Under the pieces are notes generated by a model. That model did not search any database. It had not been told where the DNA came from and worked only from the letters and a program-made list of their open reading frames with translations. 43,141 nucleotides of DNA from contig JAZQGO010000019.1 of the NCBI GenBank assembly GCA_045540055.1, forward strand, positions 1 through 43,141, in the 5' to 3' direction. Positions 15,285 to 24,997 of this stretch are shown piece by piece (the stretch's first letter is position 1; each line of letters begins with the position of its first letter). The stretch is from SIG565 sp045540055 (GTDB lineage: Bacteria; Bacillota; Clostridia; Oscillospirales; Acutalibacteraceae). The position numbers and the translations under genes are program-made.

Positions 15285-16070
15285 TTACTTCTTTATGTCC
15301 TCCCAAAAGCTATCAAGAGCTTCGAGTGACATTTCTTTCATATCCTTGCCTTGTTTTATTGCGGCATGCTCGACCGCCTCAAAGCGTTTTATGAATTTAT
15401 CGCTTGCCTTCTGTAAGGCTTGCTCACTATCAATTTTAAGAAAGCGGGATATATTGACTAAGGTAAAGAGCAAATCACCGTATTCCTCGATTATGCGCTC
15501 GCTATTGCCCGACTCTATTGCCTGCAACAGCTCATTCTTTTCTTCGTCAAGCTTTTCAAACGGTCCGCCTATACTATCAAAATCAAGGCCTGCCTTGCCA
15601 GCACGCTTTTGAAGCTTTTGCGCACGCATAAGTGCAGGATACGCCATCGGCACACTTTTAAGTGTATCGGTATAGCTTGTCTGATGCTTTTCGCCCTGCT
15701 TTATTTTGTCCCAGTTTTCAAGCACCTGCTCGGTGTTTTCAACACTTACATCACCAAAGACATGCGGGTGTCTGAGCACCATCTTTTTAGCAACACCGTC
15801 AATTACATCGTTTATATCAAACGTGTTTTCTTCTGACGCTATCTGTGAGTGTAGCATTATCTGCAACAGCACATCGCCAAGCTCTTCACACAGGTCGACT
15901 GAATTATCCCTATCAATAGCGTCAACCGCCTCGTACGTCTCTTCAATAAACTCATTGCGAATTGTGTGATGTGTCTGCTCTCTATCCCACGGGCAACCAC
16001 CCGGCGAGCGAAGAATTTCTATAATCTCTTTAAAGTCATCAAAACTATACTTATCTTTTTTCGTCCACAT
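15285..16070 (-). CDS. mazG: Nucleoside triphosphate pyrophosphohydrolase MazG
   Basis: 261 residues with two tandem all-alpha MazG domains. The first carries CPWDREQTH (26-34), the metal-binding EFIEETYEAVDAI (40-52) and EELGDVLLQ (62-70). The second, after about residue 165, has the equivalent DEEKNELLQAI and EEYGDLLFTLVN. Hydrolyses NTPs or dNTPs, including damaged ones, to monophosphate plus pyrophosphate in the cytosol. In Bacillus the equivalent is the C-terminal half of YabN, which also has an N-terminal methyltransferase domain; that domain is absent here. It leads the mazG-hup-rqcP-yabP-yabQ-divIC-yabR run. No clear ribosome binding site is seen before the ATG. Confidence 0.93.
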   Translation of the reverse strand: MWTKKDKYSFDDFKEIIEILRSPGGCPWDREQTHHTIRNEFIEETYEAVDAIDRDNSVDLCEELGDVLLQIMLHSQIASEENTFDINDVIDGVAKKMVLRHPHVFGDVSVENTEQVLENWDKIKQGEKHQTSYTDTLKSVPMAYPALMRAQKLQKRAGKAGLDFDSIGGPFEKLDEEKNELLQAIESGNSERIIEEYGDLLFTLVNISRFLKIDSEQALQKASDKFIKRFEAVEHAAIKQGKDMKEMSLEALDSFWEDIKK

Positions 16071-16191
16071 ATATTTTTACCATATTTTCTTAATAAAATC
16101 AATAACAAATTAGTTAAAAAGGCATCATTTTATCAAAAATATGTGTTTTTTTACCTAAAAACATAAAAATTACACCTATTTTTGAACAATA

Positions 16192-16899
16192 TTAAGCCTC
16201 AATCAGCCTGAAAATTATCTCTAAAAGATAATTTATAAGTGTATCCTCAGCCAAATTATTAAGCTGTCTGTAGGATATACCGGCATCATTTCCTGCATTA
16301 TCGGATACTTTTCGCAACGATAAAAAGCCTATATTATACGCCGAACAAACATAGGCTATAGCCGCCGTTTCCATATCACAGCACATAGCTGAAAACTCGG
16401 TCTTTAAAAAGTCACGCAGCTCATCATTCTGCACAAAGCAGTCACCCGTAGCGGCGGTGCCTGTTTTAGCCTCGGGTATAACCGAAAGCGCAAGGCTCAA
16501 AAGTCGGCTGTCACAAGTGTAAACATAATCCTGCCCGGGCTTTTGACAAAGCTTATAGCCAAGCCCGGTCAAATCGAAATCGTGCTCGACAAATTTATCG
16601 GGTATGCAAATTTCGTTTTTGCATATACCCGAAATACCACCCGATAATCCGCAATTCAAAATAATATGTACACCCTGCTCGGCAAGTGCGGTGGCGACGG
16701 TGGCGGCATTTACCTTCCCTATGCCACATTCAACCGCTGTGACCTCGGCACAAGCCTCATCACCGGTTACATAGAACCTGCAGGCCTTTCTGCCTGACAC
16801 AAGACAATCCTCAGCCGATAGAGCCTGCCGCTTTGTTTCAAGCGGCTTATATTCATCACTATCGGCTATAACAATACCTATTTTTAATTCCTTTTTCAT
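16192..16899 (-). CDS. Nucleoside phosphorylase-family protein, probably MTA/SAH nucleosidase
   Basis: 235 residues from the ATG at 16899, which has AGGAG 7 bases upstream; the longer frame to 16938 overlaps the preceding gene. Nucleoside phosphorylase fold of the PNP/UDP family. Glu16 in the N-terminal loop, GIGKVNAA (59-66), CDMETAAIAYVC (174-185) with the ribose-binding Met-Glu pair, and Asp200 in VSDNAG match the 5'-methylthioadenosine/S-adenosylhomocysteine nucleosidase pattern. It would cleave MTA and SAH to adenine in the methyl cycle. SDNAG instead of SDxAD leaves some doubt about substrate. It follows the zinc-ribbon gene after 10 bases. The 121 bases from here to mazG are AT-rich with no clear signal. 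Confidence 0.75.
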   Translation of the reverse strand: MKKELKIGIVIADSDEYKPLETKRQALSAEDCLVSGRKACRFYVTGDEACAEVTAVECGIGKVNAATVATALAEQGVHIILNCGLSGGISGICKNEICIPDKFVEHDFDLTGLGYKLCQKPGQDYVYTCDSRLLSLALSVIPEAKTGTAATGDCFVQNDELRDFLKTEFSAMCCDMETAAIAYVCSAYNIGFLSLRKVSDNAGNDAGISYRQLNNLAEDTLINYLLEIIFRLIEA

Positions 16900-16909
16900 A
16901 GCGCTTCTC

Positions 16910-17272
16910 CTATTTATCGAGTTTTGCCCCACACGCATTACAATATGCCGACTTCGGATCTACACCGACTGAGCATTTAGGACAAACCTTTTTATTCTTA
17001 AGCTTTAGAATCTCGGCATTTGCATTTTCGATATCCTTAAGATTTTCTCTTATTCGCATTACGGTAAATTTGGTTTCCTCGTCACTTAATGTATCGAAAT
17101 CGAGCTGATTATAGTATATCATACCAAGCGCTTCATAATTTTTAGAAAGCTTTGATTTGAGCGCGGCTATGTCATACTTCTGTTTACCTACGGCGGCAAC
17201 CTCCTCGGTCTTTTTTGCCGCTACATCAAACATATCCTTTGCCTTTTCTAAGGTTTCGTCAAAAAATCCCAT
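16910..17272 (-). CDS. Small coiled-coil protein with C-terminal zinc ribbon
   Basis: 120 residues. The first about 92 are helical and charged (heptad-like, with AAKKTEEVAAVGKQKYDIAALKSK) and are followed by a zinc ribbon: CPKC (97-100) and CNAC (111-114), four cysteines spaced for one zinc. There is no signal peptide or membrane helix. Proteins of this design are common in Clostridia but I know of no assigned function. It lies between a P-loop nucleoside kinase and the MTAN-like gene within a co-directional run. A scaffolding or adaptor role is only a guess. Confidence 0.8.
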   Translation of the reverse strand: MGFFDETLEKAKDMFDVAAKKTEEVAAVGKQKYDIAALKSKLSKNYEALGMIYYNQLDFDTLSDEETKFTVMRIRENLKDIENANAEILKLKNKKVCPKCSVGVDPKSAYCNACGAKLDK

Positions 17273-17290
17273 ATAACACCTCTTAAAGTT

Positions 17291-18223
17291 TTAATCGTAC
17301 TTAAACTGACCGTCACCGATAAATTCTCTGATAAGCGAATCTCTTGGCACGCAGGAAAAATCGATATCTGCAAACTTTTTAACGGCATTCATCGTATAGG
17401 TGGCATATGCGTAGTTAAAGGTCTCGGTATCAATTTTCGCGACAGCATCTATAAAATGCTTGCGATAAACGCAAACCTCGTATGGATGCAAAGTAACGAG
17501 CAGCTTATCGGCAACCGATTTAAAGGGATATAAATATTTTTCTTCACCCTCAATTACCTTAATCCACATTTTTAATGTGGTTTTTATATCGGTGTTTCTG
17601 AAGCGTTCATCTCTGAGCACGCGGCGCATAAGACGAATTTTACGCGAAGAGAGAAGCTCATCACCGTCATCATCATAAATGCTATCATTTACACTGACAT
17701 AAATTTTATAAAAGCTGTCTTTAGGCAAGCTTTCGGTAATCAAGGGATTAAGGGCGTGCAGTCCTTCGACTATTATAACCGAGTCTGTGGCATCAATATA
17801 CAATGCGTCTTTAATACTCTTCTTCACTTCAAAATCAAACTTCGGCATACTTGATTTACCTGTTTTGATAATATTGTCAAAACAACGCTTCATTGAATCG
17901 ATATCGAGCGAGTGGACCGATTCGGTATCCTTTTCGCCACCCTCAAGCAGTGGTAAATCATACTCACTTAAATAGAAATTATCGAGTGAGATCACCTGAG
18001 AACTTGTACCTAACTTCTTTAGGCATTCCTTCAAAATATGCGCCGTGGTCGTCTTTCCGGAACCTGACGGACCGGCAAGCATAATTAACCTCAAATGGCG
18101 GTTGCAGGCGATATGCTCTGCGATGCTTTCTACTTCTTTTTTGTAATTAGTTTCCGATTGCGCTATAAAACCTTCAAGGTCCTCACAAACGGCTTTGTTA
18201 ATTTCAAATACGGTATTCTTCAT
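17291..18223 (-). CDS. P-loop nucleoside kinase, uridine kinase/phosphoribulokinase family
   Basis: 310 residues. Walker A GPSGSGKT (51-58) is preceded by a short N-terminal region. LDNFY (about 80-84) and the FDFEVKK and VIIVEGLHAL segments correspond to the substrate and Walker B regions of uridine kinases. After about residue 200 the sequence (RRVLRDERFR, YLYPFKSVADKLL) matches the larger Clostridia uridine-kinase-like proteins. Those are often fused to an N-terminal TGS domain, which is absent here. It likely phosphorylates a nucleoside (uridine/cytidine) with ATP or GTP, but specificity is inferred from family only. Its start overlaps the hemZ 3' end by 20 bases with no good ribosome binding site, suggesting translational coupling. 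Confidence 0.82.
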   Translation of the reverse strand: MKNTVFEINKAVCEDLEGFIAQSETNYKKEVESIAEHIACNRHLRLIMLAGPSGSGKTTTAHILKECLKKLGTSSQVISLDNFYLSEYDLPLLEGGEKDTESVHSLDIDSMKRCFDNIIKTGKSSMPKFDFEVKKSIKDALYIDATDSVIIVEGLHALNPLITESLPKDSFYKIYVSVNDSIYDDDGDELLSSRKIRLMRRVLRDERFRNTDIKTTLKMWIKVIEGEEKYLYPFKSVADKLLVTLHPYEVCVYRKHFIDAVAKIDTETFNYAYATYTMNAVKKFADIDFSCVPRDSLIREFIGDGQFKYD

Positions 18224-19673
18224 AAAAAGCAGTTATTCTATCCTTTCTTGAAAGAATTTCGTGAAAATTATTTATATACTCGTACGGGTATTTATAATTA
18301 AAAATTCTTTCAATATAAGAACCGCCGGGTTGCCTTAACTTTGTTACAGCCGAAGCACCGCACGCTAGTATTGTGTGTGTCTCGTCCATAATATATACAT
18401 TGTAAAAACTTTCTTTTGTTTTGACGGCATAGCCAACATTTTCGTTGTTTCCGACGGTTTTGCTCTGTCTATACATATAATATGGTAAAATATCTTTTTT
18501 TGATAAAGCATCCTTGGCAAAATCGACCATCCTAGAAGCAATAACACCGCTTTCAAATTCCGGCAGACCACCCGAGCCCGTAAGACTCGACGCACGCTTC
18601 AACGCAAGCGAATGAACGGTGACACTGTCGGGATTAAGATTAATAACCTGCTCGACCGTTTCGCAAAAGCTTTCAAGGGTATCGCTCGGAAGCCCAGCTA
18701 TCAAATCCATATTGATATTATCAAAGCCCATACTTCTCGCAAGAGTGAATGCCGCTACGGTATCAGCCGACGAATGACATCGACCGATATTTTTTAAAAC
18801 GGCATCATTCATAGTTTGCGGATTTATGCTTATTCTCGTAGCGCCATTTTCTTTAATTACATGTAGTTTCTGCTCGGTTATGGTATCGGGACGACCCGCC
18901 TCGACGGTATACTCTTTACCCCGAATGTCAAAATTCGCCGAAATGATTTTCATCAAAATTTCAAGTTGTTCGGCGCTCAAGATGGTCGGTGTGCCACCGC
19001 CTATATAAATCGAGCGAAGCTTCAGATTATTATTATTTGCTATTTTTGCCGTTACAATTATTTCTTGAAGCAATTTTTCTAAATAATCGGGAATAAGCTT
19101 TTTTGCCTTATCTACCGAATGTGAAACAAACGAACAATATGAACAGCGTGTCGGACAAAACGGTATAGATACATAAAGACTAAAGCTATCCCTTTCAGAC
19201 TGCCGTGTTATTTCACCCTCGCGCTCATAGGTCTGCTCGCATAGGTCTATTTTTTTATCCTGTATTAAAAATTTTTCTTTAAAAAAACTGCGCGCGTATT
19301 CTTGACCGCCCTTTTTACAAAGCGACGAATAGAGCTTAGCAGGTCTGACACCTGTAAGAATACCCCAGGGTGATACATAGCCCGTAACCGCAGTAAAGCA
19401 TTTAAAAAGCTGAACCGCAAGCACACGCTCACATTCCTTATCGTAGTCGTCGGTATCGTTTTGCACGCTATCACAGAACTCAGCTTTTTTGCCGTAGAAA
19501 TTGAGAAAAGCCTTTAGAACAGTTACCTTTTCACCCTTTTCTAAACAGGTATTCGCAAATACATCGTCAGGCACCACGGTGGGTGTAAATGTTATTTTTT
19601 CGTGTGGCAAAAAAATTCGGCAAAGCTTTTCAAGCTCGTAATTATAGGTATTGTTTTGATTATATAAATTCAT
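18204..19673 (-). CDS. hemZ: Radical SAM coproporphyrinogen III oxidase-like protein HemZ
   Basis: 489 residues. The N-terminal about 160 residues lack known motifs. The radical SAM core then begins with CxxxCxxC as C173-PTR-C177-SY-C180, followed by YIGGGTPT, which binds SAM. The C-terminal wing resembles HemW/HemN. HemZ is named for oxygen-independent coproporphyrinogen dehydrogenation, but many HemN-like proteins are not decarboxylases, and the rest of the heme pathway is not in the window. Position after the MBL-fold gene, which follows relA and dtd, is the conserved Clostridia order; the usual hisS-aspS downstream is replaced by the P-loop kinase. It starts one base after the MBL stop. 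Confidence 0.85.
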   Translation of the reverse strand: MNLYNQNNTYNYELEKLCRIFLPHEKITFTPTVVPDDVFANTCLEKGEKVTVLKAFLNFYGKKAEFCDSVQNDTDDYDKECERVLAVQLFKCFTAVTGYVSPWGILTGVRPAKLYSSLCKKGGQEYARSFFKEKFLIQDKKIDLCEQTYEREGEITRQSERDSFSLYVSIPFCPTRCSYCSFVSHSVDKAKKLIPDYLEKLLQEIIVTAKIANNNNLKLRSIYIGGGTPTILSAEQLEILMKIISANFDIRGKEYTVEAGRPDTITEQKLHVIKENGATRISINPQTMNDAVLKNIGRCHSSADTVAAFTLARSMGFDNINMDLIAGLPSDTLESFCETVEQVINLNPDSVTVHSLALKRASSLTGSGGLPEFESGVIASRMVDFAKDALSKKDILPYYMYRQSKTVGNNENVGYAVKTKESFYNVYIMDETHTILACGASAVTKLRQPGGSYIERIFNYKYPYEYINNFHEILSRKDRITAFYEEYRI

Positions 19674-19674
19674 A

Positions 19675-20295
19675 TTAAAACTCTTTTATGTAAGGATTAT
19701 GCGCCTTTTCATAGGCAATAGTGGTTTGGGGGCCGTGCCCCGAATAGACCGTTATGTTCGGGTCTAACCGCATCAGTCGCTTTACCGACTCTATTTCGGC
19801 TTGGTAAGAGCCGGTCGGCAAATCGGTGCGCCCTATACTCGTATTAAAAAGGGTATCACCGCTAAAAAGAAGGTCATTTACCAGATAGCACACGCTACCC
19901 CCCGTATGTCCCGGTGTATGTATCACCTCGGCTTCAAGGCTGCCAATTTTGATAATTTGCGCGTCGCTTACCGTTTTATCGGCAATGATTGATATAGGTC
20001 TGGTACCCCAGTCTGCCGAAAAATTTATTTTGTTGTTTTTTAGTCCCTCTGCCTCGTGTTCTCCAATAATAACGGGACATTCCCAAATAGCTTTTACCGC
20101 CTTCACACCGCCTATATGGTCAAAATGACAATGTGTGAGCAGAATAGCCTTATTTGGCTTATCGGCATTTTTTAGCGCAAAATCAACAATGCGGTCATCA
20201 TTATCGCCAGGGTCTATTACAACCGCAAAATCTGAACCGCTAAGCCCGTAGCAATTGGTACTGCAGATACCCGTAATAACCGTTGTAATTTCCAT
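19675..20295 (-). CDS. MBL-fold metallo-hydrolase (glyoxalase II-like)
   Basis: 206 residues. The metallo-beta-lactamase metal motif is THCHFDH (54-60: His55, His57, Asp59, His60). Further metal ligands are in HTPGHTGGS (about 128-136), FSGDTLF and the C-terminal YSGHGPQT. Length and motif set match the small YcbL/YqgX-like hydroxyacylglutathione-hydrolase family, whose true substrate in Firmicutes is usually unknown. It starts immediately before the dtd stop and ends one base before hemZ, so relA-dtd-MBL-hemZ is tightly packed and co-translated. A thioesterase role, for example in methylglyoxal or bacillithiol-type detoxification, is only family inference. Confidence 0.88.
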   Translation of the reverse strand: MEITTVITGICSTNCYGLSGSDFAVVIDPGDNDDRIVDFALKNADKPNKAILLTHCHFDHIGGVKAVKAIWECPVIIGEHEAEGLKNNKINFSADWGTRPISIIADKTVSDAQIIKIGSLEAEVIHTPGHTGGSVCYLVNDLLFSGDTLFNTSIGRTDLPTGSYQAEIESVKRLMRLDPNITVYSGHGPQTTIAYEKAHNPYIKEF

Positions 20296-20751
20296 CTATT
20301 TTCTCCAAATATCAGTATCAAGAATAATGGTTACGGGACCGTCGTTTAAAAGCTCAACCTTCATATCCGCACCAAAAATGCCCTTCTGAACACTGTCTAC
20401 GCCGTTACCTTTAAGAAAATCGCAAAAGCATTCATAAAGCTTATCTGCCTGCACAGGCTCCTTTGCGTTTATAAAGGACGGCCTGTTGCCCTTTCTGGTA
20501 TCTGCACATAATGTGAAGTTAGAGATAACCAACGCTTCACCCTTAACATCAAGCAATGACAAATTCATTTTATCGTTTTCGTCACAAAAAATTCTGAGAT
20601 TGGCAACCTTGCTTGCAAGAAGCTCGGCCTCCTTTTCGGTGTCGTCCTTACCGACACCGAGCAATATCATGAATCCCTTTTGGCACGCACCGACTGTATC
20701 TCCACCGACCTTAACCGATGCGTGTGCAACCCTTTGTATAATAGCCTTCAT
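20296..20751 (-). CDS. dtd: D-aminoacyl-tRNA deacylase
   Basis: 151 residues, the standard length. Removes D-amino acids (and glycine mischarged on tRNA-Ala) from tRNA as a homodimer. The two family signatures are SNFTL (77-81, usually SQFTL) and NDGPVT (136-141), which carries the cross-subunit Gly-cisPro motif. The N-terminus MKAIIQRVAHASVKV is typical. Gln to Asn in SQFTL is a conservative change of a substrate-pocket residue. It lies 8 bases after relA, a conserved pairing in Firmicutes. Confidence 0.95.
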   Translation of the reverse strand: MKAIIQRVAHASVKVGGDTVGACQKGFMILLGVGKDDTEKEAELLASKVANLRIFCDENDKMNLSLLDVKGEALVISNFTLCADTRKGNRPSFINAKEPVQADKLYECFCDFLKGNGVDSVQKGIFGADMKVELLNDGPVTIILDTDIWRK

Positions 20752-20759
20752 TTTTGCAC

Positions 20760-22952
20760 CTACTGATTTATTCTTTCAACGCTGAAAACGCCGTGAAGCT
20801 TTTCGATATGATTTATAATGCTTTTCAGATGCTCAACATTTTCAGCACTCAGCGTTATTAAAATCACCGAGTTGCCGTCCTTAGTGGGACGGGCATTAAC
20901 GGCGTGAAGTGACACGTGCATATTGTAGAGCATAACCGTAACATCGGCGAGCAGACCGTCACGATTGATACCCGAAATGCGAAGTGTCGAAATAAAGCTT
21001 GTACGACGGCTCGTAGTGGACCAGTGCGCATTAATCCACCTGCCTGGCTCTGCGGCAGAGGCGATATCAACAGGCACATTATTGCAATCACGCTTATGAA
21101 TAGACACACCGTGACCTCGTGTTATAAAGCCGATAATCTCATCACCCGGAAGTGGCGCACAGCATTTTGAAAACTTAATCAGGCAGTCGTGCAAACCATC
21201 AACGATAACGCCGTCTGAGGATGCCGCCTCGCGAATAGGCTTAATCTCAACCGGCTCGGGCTTTGTGACCTTGACAAGCTTGTTGTAATCGTCCTTAATT
21301 CGAGGCATAATTTTTGAGAGGAATATACCGCCATAGCCAATGGCGGCATAAAAGTCTTCTACGCTTGCCAGCTTCTGCTTCTTGGCAATATCCTCGATGA
21401 ATTTCTCCATTTCATCCTCAGGCAGAGTAATTGAGTTTCTTCTGAACTCCGACTCAACCTCATTTTTACCGCTATCGATGTTTTCGGCCTTGCGCTCACG
21501 TTTGAACCAGCCGCGTATTTTAGCCTTGGCCTGATTGGTAACGGCAATTTTAAGCCAATCACGGCTCGGCCCGTGACCTGCCTGATTGGTGGTAAGTATA
21601 TCCACAATTTCACCCGTTTTGATAACGTGGGTAATGGGCACTATTTTACCGTCAACCTTTGCGCCCACCATCTTAATTCCTATCGCCGAATGAATTGCAA
21701 AGGCAAAGTCGATAACGGTAGCACCTGCGGGCAGATTTATAACATCACCCTTAGGTGTCATGGCAAAGACATCCTCCTGCGCTAAGTCGACCTTTATGGT
21801 GCTTATAAGCTCTGAGGAATCGCCCGAATCGCTCTGGCTTTCGAGTATCTGACGAATCCAAGCGAGCTGATTTTCCATCTTCTCGTCATTGTCCTTGATA
21901 CCCTCTTTATACTTCCAATGCGCCGCAATACCGTATTCGGCAGTATGGTGCATTTCGTGGGTACGTATCTGTATTTCAAACGGCACCGCATCACGACCGA
22001 CAACGGTGGTGTGAAGTGACTGATATCGGTTGGGCTTAGGCATAGAAATATAATCCTTAAACCTACCGGGAAGCGGCCGGAAAAGGTCGTGCATAAGACC
22101 TAAAATATTATAACAGTCAGGCACCGTATCAGTAATAATTCGCAGGGCGTAGATATCATAAATTTCATCAAAATCCTTACCCTGAATATACATCTTTCGG
22201 TAGATACCATGAATTGATTTTACACGTGCCTGAATCGACACTTTTGTATTAGGCATTATTTCACTTATTCTCTGCCCAATCTTTTCTCTTATATCCTTTA
22301 AGATTTTTTCACGCTGGTCCTTACGGTGAGTAAGCAAATCTTCAATTTCGTTGTAGGCCACAGGGTCAAGATGCTTGATTGACAGGTCCTCAAGCTCTTC
22401 TTTGATGTGTCTGATACCAAGGCGGTGAGCAATAGGCGCAAAAACCTCAAGCGTTTCAAGTGACTTTTCTCTCTGCTTATAATCGGGCACAGCGTCAATT
22501 GTACGCATGTTGTGAAGGCGGTCGGCAAGCTTTATGATAATAACTCGTATATCCTTTGCCATCGCCATAAGCATTTTTCGCAAATTTTCCGACTGCTGTT
22601 GCTCTTTTGAGGAATATGAAATTTTACCGAGCTTTGTAACTCCGTCAACTATAAGCGCAATTTCTTCGCCGTAGTCCTTCTTTATATCCTCAATAGTAAC
22701 CGCCGTATCCTCTACCGTGTCGTGCAAAAGCGCTGCGACAATCGACTGGGTATCCATACCCAGAGATACCACAATTTTTGCAACATTGAAGGGATGCAGA
22801 TAAAACTCTTCGCTCGATACACGCAGTTGTCCCTTATGCGCATTGACGCAACGCTCATAGGCGCGACGAATAAGCTCGTAATCATAATTACCGCCCTGTG
22901 TTTGCATAAGCTGCTTAAGCTCATTATAGTTTTGCTCATAGATTATATCCAC
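20760..22952 (-). CDS. relA: Bifunctional (p)ppGpp synthetase/hydrolase Rel
   Basis: 730 residues with the full long-RSH layout. The HD hydrolase has the His77-Asp78 pair in LLHDTVEDT. The synthetase region has GRFKDYISMPKPN and YQSLHTTV. A TGS domain follows near 400-460 (DVFAMTPKGDVINLPAGAT), then a helical region with a Cys-rich zinc-finger-like segment KFSKCCAPLPGDEI, and a C-terminal ACT domain. Both the HD residues and an RxKD synthetase motif are intact, so it should make and break (p)ppGpp in the stringent response. It starts 2 bases after the recJ stop. The recJ-relA-dtd order is conserved in Clostridia and is driven here from the recJ promoter. Confidence 0.96.
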   Translation of the reverse strand: MDIIYEQNYNELKQLMQTQGGNYDYELIRRAYERCVNAHKGQLRVSSEEFYLHPFNVAKIVVSLGMDTQSIVAALLHDTVEDTAVTIEDIKKDYGEEIALIVDGVTKLGKISYSSKEQQQSENLRKMLMAMAKDIRVIIIKLADRLHNMRTIDAVPDYKQREKSLETLEVFAPIAHRLGIRHIKEELEDLSIKHLDPVAYNEIEDLLTHRKDQREKILKDIREKIGQRISEIMPNTKVSIQARVKSIHGIYRKMYIQGKDFDEIYDIYALRIITDTVPDCYNILGLMHDLFRPLPGRFKDYISMPKPNRYQSLHTTVVGRDAVPFEIQIRTHEMHHTAEYGIAAHWKYKEGIKDNDEKMENQLAWIRQILESQSDSGDSSELISTIKVDLAQEDVFAMTPKGDVINLPAGATVIDFAFAIHSAIGIKMVGAKVDGKIVPITHVIKTGEIVDILTTNQAGHGPSRDWLKIAVTNQAKAKIRGWFKRERKAENIDSGKNEVESEFRRNSITLPEDEMEKFIEDIAKKQKLASVEDFYAAIGYGGIFLSKIMPRIKDDYNKLVKVTKPEPVEIKPIREAASSDGVIVDGLHDCLIKFSKCCAPLPGDEIIGFITRGHGVSIHKRDCNNVPVDIASAAEPGRWINAHWSTTSRRTSFISTLRISGINRDGLLADVTVMLYNMHVSLHAVNARPTKDGNSVILITLSAENVEHLKSIINHIEKLHGVFSVERINQ

Positions 22953-22954
22953 AT

Positions 22955-24961
22955 TTATCCCTCCCTTATTGATTTAAGTATTTTTGAATTATTAAGGTCG
23001 GCCTTCACGCCCGATACCGATTTATATGTTTTAGTTCCTGCAGATGTGTATAGAGATATGATGCCCAGCTCCTCAAGAACATCTATAGCAACCATAGTCT
23101 TAAAATATCCTAAAGATCCGATAAAATGCTGTCTGATTTTTTCGGGTGTTGCAGCCTTTACTAAATAGCGGTAAACCTCACCGATTTCTTCACGCTGTAT
23201 TTGTGAAAAATTGATTTTTTCGCTACGTTTAAAAGCCTCATAAAGTCGTATATCATCAAACAGTGCATCCTGATTTATGCCCGAAGTGCGCCAGTTTTTT
23301 ATCACAACCGACAGACCTCTTTTGCCTCCAAACTCGTTTATATCAAGCGTTACGGCTATGTCTATTTTGTCACCGACATCAAAGGGTACTGCATCGGGGC
23401 TGACCGAGAAGGCTAATGCCTCAAGCACATTACCATCTTTACAAAGCAACAGCTTGCAGTGGCGGTTCTGCCCGAGCGGCACAATACGCTGAAGCTCTAA
23501 ATTATATACACCGAAAAGCGGAGTCGGGTTACCCATACCAAAAGGTTCAAGCTGCTTTATGGCATCGGCAAGGTCTATCGACATACCAGCAGGGTTTAAT
23601 CGGCATTCAAGCTTAAGCACCGCATCAAGAGGCGGCAGAGCTGACGCATATTGATTTATCCGTCGGCAGAATTTATCAAAATTATCGGCTGACATAGACA
23701 CACCTGCCGCTAATTCGTGACCGCCGAAGCGTATCAGGTCATCTGCGCAGAAGGCTATTGCATCATAAAGCGAAAAGCCCGATATGCTTCTGCCCGAGCC
23801 CGAAATTTCGCCCGACTCATCTTCACTTAAGACCAGCGCCGGCTTACCGTATCTCTCGACAATGCGTGAAGCGACTATACCCACTACGCCCTTATGCCAG
23901 TTTTTACCGCTCACCACTATTACATGATTATACATAAGACCGCTGTTTTCTATAATGGCAAATGCCTCTGACGATATATTTTGCTCGGTTTTTTGGCGCT
24001 CGGCATTAAACTGCTCAAGCTGCTCAGCCAGAGCCACCGCCTCGTGAAAATCTTCACTCAGCAGTAATTTAAGCGCAATATCGGCGCTGTTCATTCTGCC
24101 AGCGGCGTTGATTCTCGGCGCAATACCAAACGACACCTTGCCCGCCGTGACATCGCCTCTTTTTATACCTGCGCTGTTAAGAAGCGCAACGATTCCAACC
24201 TTAGAGGTCGTATTTATCGCCTTTATACCCTGCTTAACAATATCACGGTTTTCGTGTTTAAGCGGCATAATATCGGCAATAAGACCGATAGCAACCAAAT
24301 CGGAATAAATCGGTGCTAACTGCTCGGGCTCAGAATTGTCAAGCGCACAAACCAGCTTAAAGGCAACGAAAACTCCCGATATATCCTTAAATTCTACCGC
24401 ACTGCCCTTAATATGCGGGTCAACCACCGCCTCGGCATCGGGCAATACTTCGGGCGGTAAATGGTGGTCGGTAACAACAGTTTTTATGCCTAAAGAAGCG
24501 GCATATTCCACCTCTGTGGCACAGCTTATACCGTTATCGACCGTTATTATAAGCCCCACACCCTGAGAATACAGCTTATCTATGGCGGCAGGGGTCATAC
24601 CGTAGCCCTCATCTATACGGTCGGGAATATAGTAAACGCATCTTACGCCACGCTTTTTTAAATACCCGTACAGCACAGCCGTAGCGGTTATACCGTCACA
24701 ATCATAGTCGCCGAAAACGGCTATGATTGTATCATCCTCAATGGCTTTATTTATGGCCGCAACTGCCTTTTCCATATCGGGAAGCTCATAGGGTGAAGAA
24801 TATAACGGCTCATCGGCTAAAAGCTCTTCAAGCTCGGCAGGCTCGCTATACCCGCGTGAAGCCGCAATTAACGCTACAAACGGGTCAACATCACATTCCT
24901 GTGCGAGCTTTATTGCGTGTGCCTTATCGGTAGCGCCTACAACCCATTTTTTATAAGCCAT
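22955..24961 (-). CDS. recJ: Single-stranded-DNA-specific 5'-3' exonuclease RecJ
   Basis: 668 residues from the ATG at 24961; a GTG at 24970 would add three residues and cannot be excluded. DHH-family phosphoesterase: motif I GDYDCDG (84-90), then ITVDNGI, the DHH motif in VTDHHLPP, and a DHHA1 domain containing SGSGRS and FGGHELAAG, followed by an OB-fold about 440-560 and a C-terminal region. Acts in RecF-pathway recombination, base excision and mismatch repair. The ribosome binding site is GGTGAG, weak. First gene of the recJ-relA-dtd-MBL-hemZ run, with a good promoter overlapped by a 24-bp AT palindrome. Confidence 0.94.
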   Translation of the reverse strand: MAYKKWVVGATDKAHAIKLAQECDVDPFVALIAASRGYSEPAELEELLADEPLYSSPYELPDMEKAVAAINKAIEDDTIIAVFGDYDCDGITATAVLYGYLKKRGVRCVYYIPDRIDEGYGMTPAAIDKLYSQGVGLIITVDNGISCATEVEYAASLGIKTVVTDHHLPPEVLPDAEAVVDPHIKGSAVEFKDISGVFVAFKLVCALDNSEPEQLAPIYSDLVAIGLIADIMPLKHENRDIVKQGIKAINTTSKVGIVALLNSAGIKRGDVTAGKVSFGIAPRINAAGRMNSADIALKLLLSEDFHEAVALAEQLEQFNAERQKTEQNISSEAFAIIENSGLMYNHVIVVSGKNWHKGVVGIVASRIVERYGKPALVLSEDESGEISGSGRSISGFSLYDAIAFCADDLIRFGGHELAAGVSMSADNFDKFCRRINQYASALPPLDAVLKLECRLNPAGMSIDLADAIKQLEPFGMGNPTPLFGVYNLELQRIVPLGQNRHCKLLLCKDGNVLEALAFSVSPDAVPFDVGDKIDIAVTLDINEFGGKRGLSVVIKNWRTSGINQDALFDDIRLYEAFKRSEKINFSQIQREEIGEVYRYLVKAATPEKIRQHFIGSLGYFKTMVAIDVLEELGIISLYTSAGTKTYKSVSGVKADLNNSKILKSIREG

Positions 24962-24997
24962 TATTCTCACCGCCTTATATATATAATAAATTAATTT

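Noticed and set aside
14964..16070. Toxin-antitoxin link of mazG
   Set aside because: The protein is the two-domain MazG pyrophosphohydrolase; no mazE or mazF is nearby and the context is the yab block.
16071..16191. Promoter or small RNA between the MTAN-like gene and mazG
   Set aside because: AT-rich with several partial -35/-10 pairs but no convincing combination or stable hairpin.
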